From Chloroflexi bacterium RIFCSPLOWO2_02_FULL_71_16 (lineage in GTDB: Bacteria; Chloroflexota; Limnocylindria; P2-11E), in the NCBI GenBank assembly GCA_001795345.1, contig MGON01000130.1, positions 513-11,898 of the forward strand: DNA of 11,386 bases, read 5' to 3'. Of this stretch, positions 1 through 6,680 are shown piece after piece. Under the pieces are notes generated by a model. That model searched no databases. It saw nothing but the letters and a program-made list of their open reading frames with translations, and had not been told where the DNA came from. The number at the start of each line of letters is the position of its first letter. Position 1 is the stretch's first letter. Made by a program: the position numbers and the translations under genes.

Positions 1-195
1 GCGCCGCTCGCTCCCGAGCTCGTACTCCTGCTCACCATCGAAGGCACTGCTCGTCGCGTGGATCCGGCGATCGGCGCGCGGCCGTAGCTCGACGCTGATC
101 CGGTATGGGATCGAGACGGGCACGACGAAGCCGTCGTTGTAGTCGGTGTGCTCGCCGATCAGGTTCACCCGGCCCGGTGCCGATGCCCTACTCAC
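1..195 (-). CDS. galK: Galactokinase, N-terminal part (cut by left edge of window)
   Basis: Galactokinase phosphorylates galactose with ATP to galactose-1-phosphate, the entry step of the Leloir pathway in the cytoplasm. Only the first 65 codons are present. They contain the GHMP-kinase galactokinase signature [16 protein letters not shown] at residues 8-23, followed by VVPVSIPY; this signature is characteristic of GalK and holds substrate-binding residues of the family. I place the start at a GTG (base 195), because no ATG, GTG or TTG lies further upstream in frame before the murJ stop. The result is a very short leader before the signature (VSRASAP), roughly 20-25 residues less than in E. 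coli GalK. No clear Shine-Dalgarno precedes it. The gene follows murJ on the same strand after 45 bp, so the two may be co-transcribed. The ATP-binding and C-terminal parts lie outside the window. Confidence 0.9.
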   Translation of the reverse strand, partial: MSRASAPGRVNLIGEHTDYNDGFVVPVSIPYRISVELRPRADRRIHATSSAFDGEQEYELGSERR

Positions 196-240
196 GGCCC
201 AGCAGAGCCGCAGAGCGACCGGTCTGCTGTTGCACCTCGC

Positions 241-1824
241 CTACGTCGCGGGGTCGGCCTTCGGCGCGAGAGACCGCCGCGCCCGCACGAAGGCCCGGAT
301 CTCGGCGAGCTCGCTCACGCGGAAGAGCGTGGAGGCGACGACGTAGACGACGCCACCGAACGCGACCGCGACCGCGGTCTGGAGCAGGAGGAGCAGCTTC
401 GGCGGGTCGAGGGCGAGGTCGAGGGGCAGGTTGGTGGCCCGGATGAACACGAACATGGCCACGCCCATCGTCAGGCTGGCCGCCAGGTGGCGCATCGTCG
501 AGACGCCCAGGCCGACGACCCGCAGCCGCGCGCGGGGGGCGAGGACGATAAGGAGCAGGGCAGCCTCCGCGAGCGTGGCGATGGAGTTCGCGAGCGCGAG
601 GCCGTTGATGCCGAGCCGCGGTGCCAGGGCGATCGAGAGCGCCACGTTCACCACGACGGAGACGACCGTGAGGACGAGCGGGGTCTTGGCATCCTTGGTC
701 GCGTAGTACGCGCGCGCGAGGATCTGCACGAGCGCGTGCCCGACCAGGCCGAGCGAATAGAACAGGAACGCGAGGGCGGTAAGCTCGCGCATCTGCTCGC
801 CGAACTCCCCGTACTGGAAGAGCAGGTGCACGATCGGCCGGCGCAGCACGATCATGACGATGATCGTCGGCAGCGTCAGGAAGATGATCCAGCGCACGGC
901 CTGCTCGAGCACGTCGCGCATGCGCGCGGACTGCCCGAGCGACGCGTAGCGCGACAGGGCCGGGAATACGGCGGCCGAGATCGCGATCGAGAACACGCCG
1001 AGCGGGAGCATCGTCAGCTGGAACGCGTAGTAGAGCGCGGTGTAGGAGCCCGCGGCCATCCGCGAGGCCAGGTTCAGGTCCACGAAGAGGACGATCTGCA
1101 CGACGGCGATGGCGAGGGTGCGCGGCCCCGCGAGCGTCGCGATCTCGCGCACGCCGGGGTGCGTGAGGTCGAGCGACAGCGTGTAGCGCGTGCGCCGGAA
1201 CGTGAGCTCCGGCACCTGGACGAGCCACATCATCGCCGCGCCGACGATGACCCCGTACGCGAGCGCGTGGATCCCGAGGAACGGAGCGGCGAAGAGCGCG
1301 AACAGGATGATCACGGCGTTGTAGACGAGAGGCGCCGTGGCTCCCGAGAGGAACTGGCGGTAGGAGTTCAGCACGCCGGTGAACAGCGAGCTCAGCCCCA
1401 TGAAGATGGGGCTGAGGAGCATGACCCGGGTCAGCTCGGTCGTGAGCTCGAGCTGGCGGGCGTCGTACTCCGGGACCATGAGCGGCACGAGGAACGGGGC
1501 CGCGACCCACATGACCGCCGAGAGCCCGATGAGCGCGAGAAGCATCGCGTTCATCACGCTCGATGCGACCCGCCAGGCCTCCTGCTCGCGCTCCTTCGCC
1601 AGGTAGCTGCTGAAGACCGGGATGAAGGCCGCGGCCAGGGCACCCGCGACGAGCAGGTTGAAGATCGTGTCCGGGATGCGGAACGCCGCCCAGAACGCGT
1701 CGAGCTCGCGCGGGTCGCCGGCGAACTGGGCGCCGATGACGGAGGACCGCAGCCACCCGAGGATCCGGCTCGCGATGAGCGTCCCGATCATGACCAGGGA
1801 CGCCTGCGCGATGCTCAGCTGCAC
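241..1824 (-). CDS. murJ: Lipid II flippase MurJ (MviN family)
   Basis: MurJ flips undecaprenyl-linked lipid II across the cytoplasmic membrane for peptidoglycan synthesis. The 527-residue product has the usual length of the MOP-superfamily MurJ proteins and is strongly hydrophobic with many membrane segments (14 expected for the family). The N-terminal helix 1-2 region carries the conserved charged residues of the family: Arg20 (SRILG), Arg26 (WLRSS), Asp42 (LDAFWAAFRIPD) and Arg49, corresponding to residues of the central cavity of E. coli MurJ. The following stretch reads NLLVAGALAAAFIPVF instead of the AEGA form of proteobacteria. The C-terminus ends in a short basic, soluble tail. The start is a GTG at base 1824, with no Shine-Dalgarno but a CATACT hexamer 7-12 bases upstream. 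It is divergent from rpsT (31 bp apart) and followed by galK. MurJ is clear over other MATE-like exporters because of the RIPD motif and the position of the charges. Confidence 0.95.
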   Translation of the reverse strand: MQLSIAQASLVMIGTLIASRILGWLRSSVIGAQFAGDPRELDAFWAAFRIPDTIFNLLVAGALAAAFIPVFSSYLAKEREQEAWRVASSVMNAMLLALIGLSAVMWVAAPFLVPLMVPEYDARQLELTTELTRVMLLSPIFMGLSSLFTGVLNSYRQFLSGATAPLVYNAVIILFALFAAPFLGIHALAYGVIVGAAMMWLVQVPELTFRRTRYTLSLDLTHPGVREIATLAGPRTLAIAVVQIVLFVDLNLASRMAAGSYTALYYAFQLTMLPLGVFSIAISAAVFPALSRYASLGQSARMRDVLEQAVRWIIFLTLPTIIVMIVLRRPIVHLLFQYGEFGEQMRELTALAFLFYSLGLVGHALVQILARAYYATKDAKTPLVLTVVSVVVNVALSIALAPRLGINGLALANSIATLAEAALLLIVLAPRARLRVVGLGVSTMRHLAASLTMGVAMFVFIRATNLPLDLALDPPKLLLLLQTAVAVAFGGVVYVVASTLFRVSELAEIRAFVRARRSLAPKADPAT

Positions 1825-1825
1825 G

Positions 1826-1841
1826 GCGGGAGTATGCCCGC
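1826..1841. repeat. Small inverted repeat between murJ and rpsT
   Basis: A perfect 5-bp inverted repeat, GCGGG and CCCGC, flanks a 6-base centre (AGTATG). It occupies half of the 31-bp gap between the divergent murJ and rpsT starts and overlaps the putative -10 hexamer of murJ. It could be an operator acting on one or both genes, or simply a chance GC-rich palindrome. The sequence alone does not decide. Confidence 0.35.
1831..1836 (-). promoter_or_regulatory. Putative -10 element of murJ (leaderless)
   Basis: On the minus strand the hexamer CATACT ends seven bases before the murJ GTG codon, so a transcript would start at or next to the start codon. There is no Shine-Dalgarno in the gap. No convincing -35 box is visible. 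The call rests on spacing and on the AT content of this hexamer in otherwise GC-rich DNA. Confidence 0.4.
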
Positions 1842-1843
1842 GC

Positions 1844-1849
1844 TAGTCT
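1844..1849 (+). promoter_or_regulatory. Putative -10 element of rpsT (leaderless)
   Basis: TAGTCT fits the TANNNT -10 pattern of high-GC bacteria. It occupies exactly -12 to -7 relative to the A of the rpsT ATG, so transcription would begin at the start codon. The bases before the ATG (CTCTATCC) contain no Shine-Dalgarno, as expected of a leaderless mRNA. No good -35 box is visible at the usual spacing, which would fall inside the start of murJ. Confidence 0.45.
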
Positions 1850-1855
1850 CTATCC

Positions 1856-3426
<1,571 letters not shown>

Positions 3427-3429
<3 letters not shown>

Positions 3430-4605
3430 ACCCCGGTCGGGGATCGCGGCGACCCCGGGCAGGGTCCGGCCCTCGATGAGCTCGAGGGAAGCGCCGCCGC
3501 CGGTCGAGACGTGCGTGAAGCGCTTGGCCAGGCCCAGCTCCTCCACGGCCTGCACCGACTCGCCGCCGCCGACCACGGTCGTGGCTCTCGACGCGGCCAG
3601 CAGCTCGGCGATCCGCTTCGTGCCCGCGGCGAAGGGGGCCGATTCGAACACGCCCAGCGGGCCGTTCCAGAAGATGGTCCGGGCGGCACCGATCGCGCGC
3701 GCGTACTCCTCGAGCGTGGCCGGGCCGACGTCGAGCATCGCCTCACCCGCCGGGACGTGGTCCACGTCGCGGACGGTGCCGGCCGGGGCGCTCGGCGACG
3801 CCGCGCAGACCGCGTCGCTGGGCAGATGGAAGTCGATCTCGCGCTCCTTCGCGCGGCGCAGGATCCGGCGCGCCTCCTCCTCCTTGTCCGGCTCGCGGAG
3901 CGACGTGCCGACCTCGTGGCCGGTCGCGCTCAGGAAGGTGTTGGCCATGCCCCCGCCGATCGCCACCGCGTCGGCGCGCTCGACCAGCGCGTGGAGGACG
4001 TCGATCTTCGAGCTGACCTTGGCGCCGCCGACGATGGCGAGGAACGGCCGCTCCGGGTCGGCGAGGATGCCGCCGAGAGCGGCCAGCTCCTTCTCGAGGA
4101 GGAGACCCGCGTACGCCGGCAGGTGCCTGGCGACGCCCTCCGTCGAGGCGTGAGCGCGGTGCGCCGTGCCGAACGCGTCGTTGACGTATAGGTCGAAGCC
4201 GACGGCGAGCTCCCTGGCGAAGCCGGCGTCGTTCGCCTCCTCCTCGGGATGGAAGCGCACGTTCTCGAGGACCACGACGTCGCCGGCGTGCAGGGCCGCG
4301 ACGGTGCGCCGCACCTCGTCGCCGACGCAGTCCGGGAGGAGCCGGACGTCCTGCCCGAGCAGCGTCTCGAGGCGGGCCGCGACCGGCGCGAGCGACAGCT
4401 TGGGGTCCGGGCCCTTCGGCCGGCCGAGATGTGAGGCGACGGCGACCGCGGCGCCGGCCCGGGTGAGCGCCTCGATCGTCGGCAGGCTGGCCCGGATCCG
4501 CGTGTCGTCGGCGACCTTTCCGTCCTTCAGGGGGACGTTCAGGTCCGCGCGCAGGAGGACCCGCTTGCCCCGCGGGTCCACGTCGCGGATCGTCCGCTTG
4601 CTCAA
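3427..4605 (-). CDS. pgk: Phosphoglycerate kinase
   Basis: PGK transfers the acyl phosphate of 1,3-bisphosphoglycerate to ADP, making ATP and 3-phosphoglycerate in the cytoplasm. The 392-residue product is of bacterial family length. It carries the signature VLLRADLNVP at 16-25 (Arg19, Asp21, Asn23), SHLGRPKG at 58-65, NVRFHPEE with Arg117, the AHRAHAS arginine (Arg150), GGAKVSSK with Lys196 and Lys200, WNGPLGVFE at 313-321, and the nucleotide-site loop STGGGASLE near the C-terminus. The usual GGGDS loop reads GGGES (346-350). The start is a TTG at 4605, chosen because the N-terminus MSKRTIRDVD matches the family. It has only a weak GGCGGA Shine-Dalgarno, 12 bp after the gap stop. It is the middle gene of gap-pgk-eno. 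Confidence 0.97.
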
Positions 4606-4617
4606 GGTCCGCCAGGA

Positions 4618-5667
4618 TCAGGCGCGCGCGCCGACGGGAGCCTTCTCCTGCGCGGGCTTGGCGCTCCGCTCGGCCACGAGAGCCGTGATGTCGGCCAGGC
4701 GGCACGCGTAGCCCCACTCGTTGTCGTACCAGGCGACGATCTTGACCATGTTCCCCATCGCAAGGGTGTCGATCCCGCTCACGATGGTCGAGTGCGCGTC
4801 GCCCTTGAGGTCGCTCGAGACGAGCGGCTCTTCCGTGTAGGCCATGATGCCCTTGAGCTTCCCCTCGGCCGCGCGCCGCAGGACCGCGTTGACCTCGTCC
4901 TTGGTGACGTCGCGCTTGAGCGTCGCGGTGAAGTCCACGACGGACACGGTCGGCGTCGGGACGCGGAAGGCCATGCCGGTGAATCTGCCTTTGAGCTCCG
5001 GGATCACCAGGGTGACGGCCTTCGCCGCGCCGGTCTCCGACGGCACGATGTTCTCAGCCGCGGCGCGCGCGTCCCGCGGGTCCTTCGCCGCGGTGTCGAG
5101 CGTCCGCTGCGAGTTCGTGTACGAGTGGATCGTGGTCAGGAACCCGCGGTCGATGCCGAACTCGTCGTTCAGGACCTTGGCCACCGGCGCCAGGCCGTTC
5201 GTGGTGCAGGAGGCGTTGCTGATGACGCGGTGCTTCTCCGGGTCGAACTCGTGCTCGTTCACGCCGAGGACGAAGGTCTTGTCCTCGTTCTTGGCCGGGG
5301 CCGAGATGATCACGTACTTCGCGCCCGCGTCGATGTGCGCGCGCGCCTTCGTCGCGTCCGTGAAGAAGCCCGTGGACTCGATGACGATCTCGACGCCCAG
5401 GTCCTTCCACGGCAGCTTCGCCGGGTCCTTCTCCTGGAGGACCTTGATGCGGTGCCCGTCGATGACGATGGAGTCCGCAGTGGCGGAGACCTCGCCCTCG
5501 AAGTTCCCGTAGTTGGTGTCGTGCTTGAAGAGGAACGCGTTCATCTGCGGATCCACGAGGTCGTTCACCGCGACGATCTCGATGGCGTCCCCGTGGCGCT
5601 CGAGCGCCGCCTTCACGAACTGGCGGCCGATCCGGCCGAATCCGTTGACGCCGACCTTCACGCTCAT
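4618..5667 (-). CDS. gap: Glyceraldehyde-3-phosphate dehydrogenase
   Basis: GAPDH oxidises and phosphorylates glyceraldehyde-3-phosphate to 1,3-bisphosphoglycerate, reducing NAD(P). The 349-residue product has the Rossmann motif [11 protein letters not shown] at 6-16, Asp36 at the end of the second strand, the catalytic motif [13 protein letters not shown] with Cys154, His181 in TTIHSYTN, and the C-terminal WYDNEWGY (313-320). The positions that read Leu-Pro in strictly NAD-dependent enzymes (DLPHKD) are Thr192-Ala193 here (DTAAKD), so cofactor use is uncertain. After the usual end the protein has a short Ala/Lys/Pro-rich tail of about 15 residues without cysteine. The ATG is preceded by a strong Shine-Dalgarno (GGGGGTGAT, 8 of 9 bases matching GGAGGTGAT). 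It is first in gap-pgk-eno and lies 78 bp after the glucokinase stop, with its own likely promoter. Confidence 0.97.
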   Translation of the reverse strand: MSVKVGVNGFGRIGRQFVKAALERHGDAIEIVAVNDLVDPQMNAFLFKHDTNYGNFEGEVSATADSIVIDGHRIKVLQEKDPAKLPWKDLGVEIVIESTGFFTDATKARAHIDAGAKYVIISAPAKNEDKTFVLGVNEHEFDPEKHRVISNASCTTNGLAPVAKVLNDEFGIDRGFLTTIHSYTNSQRTLDTAAKDPRDARAAAENIVPSETGAAKAVTLVIPELKGRFTGMAFRVPTPTVSVVDFTATLKRDVTKDEVNAVLRRAAEGKLKGIMAYTEEPLVSSDLKGDAHSTIVSGIDTLAMGNMVKIVAWYDNEWGYACRLADITALVAERSAKPAQEKAPVGARA

Positions 5668-5670
5668 GCC

Positions 5671-5679
5671 ATCACCCCC
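5671..5679 (-). promoter_or_regulatory. Strong ribosome binding site of gap
   Basis: On the minus strand GGGGGTGAT matches the anti-Shine-Dalgarno complement GGAGGTGAT at eight of nine bases. Its GGGGG part ends seven bases before the gap ATG. It fixes the gap start. It also contrasts with rpsT, murJ and eno, which have no such site. Confidence 0.7.
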
Positions 5680-5689
5680 GTCTCGTCCG

Positions 5690-5695
5690 AGGGTA
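5690..5695 (-). promoter_or_regulatory. Putative -10 element of the gap-pgk-eno operon
   Basis: TACCCT on the minus strand fits TANNNT and would start transcription near base 5683, giving a leader of roughly 16 bases that contains the Shine-Dalgarno. It lies in the 78-bp gap after the glucokinase gene, the largest gap between complete genes in the window. No convincing -35 box is seen at 16-18 bp, so the call is tentative. Confidence 0.4.
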
Positions 5696-5712
5696 GAGCA
5701 AGTTCGAGCGAG

Positions 5713-5731
5713 GGTCCGGCTTCGCCGGGCC
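5713..5731 (-). terminator. Hairpin between glucokinase and gap, weak terminator candidate
   Basis: The minus strand can fold GGCCCGG and CCGGACC around a CGAAG loop with one mismatch (C-A). It lies 14 bp past the glucokinase stop and just upstream of the putative gap promoter. No T-run follows, so it is not a classical intrinsic terminator. It may attenuate read-through or protect a 3' end. Confidence 0.25.
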
Positions 5732-5745
5732 GCGCGAGGCCGCTC

Positions 5746-6678
5746 CTAGCCGAGCCACTCCCCCGCTCCGGCGGCGCGCTGCTGAGCAGCGATGACAGCA
5801 CCGACCATGCCGACGTCGGCGCCCAGGCCGGAGGCCACGATCTCGCAAGCGGAGCTGGCGACCGCGAAGGCGCGCTCGCGGACGCCCCGGCGCATCGGCA
5901 CGAGGACGTGGTCGGGCTCGTGCTCGGCGATGCCGCCGCCCACGACGATGCGCGCCGGGTTGAGGACGTTCACCAGCCCGATCGCGAGCGCCTCGAGAGC
6001 GGCCTCGGCGTTCCTCACGAGCTCGCGCGCACGCGGGTCGCCCGCGCGCTCGGCGCGGAACACATCGCTCGCCTCGACGCTCCCGAACTGCTCCGCGAGG
6101 TTCCGGCCGCCGGCGAACGACTCGACGCAGCCGTACGAGCCGCACCCGCACCTCGGGCCGGCGAGCGCGATCGGCCAGTGCCCGACCTCGCCCGCGGTGT
6201 TCGACGCCCCGCGCAGGATGCGGCCGCCGCTCACGATGCCCGCGCCGACGCCCGTCGAGACCGTCACGTACACGTAGTCGCGCTGCCCGCGCGCGGCGCC
6301 GGCCAGGCCCTCGCCGATCGCCGCGATCACGGTGTCTCGGTCGACGAAGACGGGGATCCCCTCGAGCGCCGCCGAGAGCTCGTCGGCGAGCGCGACCTCG
6401 CGGAAGCCGGGGATGTTCGGAGCGACGTGCACACGCCCGGTGCGGTGGTCGAGCGGACCGGGCGCGGCGCATCCCGCCGCGACCACGTCGTGGAGCGGGC
6501 GGCCGACCTCGTCGAGCGCGGCGCGCGCGGTCTCGGCAAGCGCGGCAATGACGTCTCGGGGACGGCCGGTGCTCGGCGTGGGACGGCTCGCGTCGCCAAG
6601 GATGCGCGGGCGATCGGGCGCGGGCTGCGCGACCACGGCGCGCACGTTCGTGCCGCCGAGGTCGACGCCGATGTACAG
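5746..6678 (-). CDS. ROK-family glucokinase with an apparent CTG start
   Basis: A ROK (repressor, ORF, kinase) sugar kinase that probably phosphorylates glucose at C6 with ATP in the cytoplasm. It has no N-terminal helix-turn-helix, so it is a kinase and not a NagC/XylR-type repressor. Seen in a 310-residue product: phosphate motif YIGVDLGGTN (2-11), GCAAPGPLD (69-77), catalytic Asp115 in VDRDTVIAAIGE, glycine-rich STGVGAGI (141-148), and the ROK zinc site His167 with CGCGSYGCVE (Cys177, Cys179, Cys184). No ATG, GTG or TTG lies near the N-terminus. A CTG at 6678 gives the family N-terminus (M)YIGVDLGG and has GAAGG seven bases upstream; another CTG at 6684 overlaps the preceding TGA stop. It is co-directional with the DUF4388 gene and followed by gap. 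Another hexose (mannose, N-acetylhexosamine) cannot be excluded. Confidence 0.88.
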   Translation of the reverse strand: MYIGVDLGGTNVRAVVAQPAPDRPRILGDASRPTPSTGRPRDVIAALAETARAALDEVGRPLHDVVAAGCAAPGPLDHRTGRVHVAPNIPGFREVALADELSAALEGIPVFVDRDTVIAAIGEGLAGAARGQRDYVYVTVSTGVGAGIVSGGRILRGASNTAGEVGHWPIALAGPRCGCGSYGCVESFAGGRNLAEQFGSVEASDVFRAERAGDPRARELVRNAEAALEALAIGLVNVLNPARIVVGGGIAEHEPDHVLVPMRRGVRERAFAVASSACEIVASGLGADVGMVGAVIAAQQRAAGAGEWLG

Positions 6679-6680
6679 GC

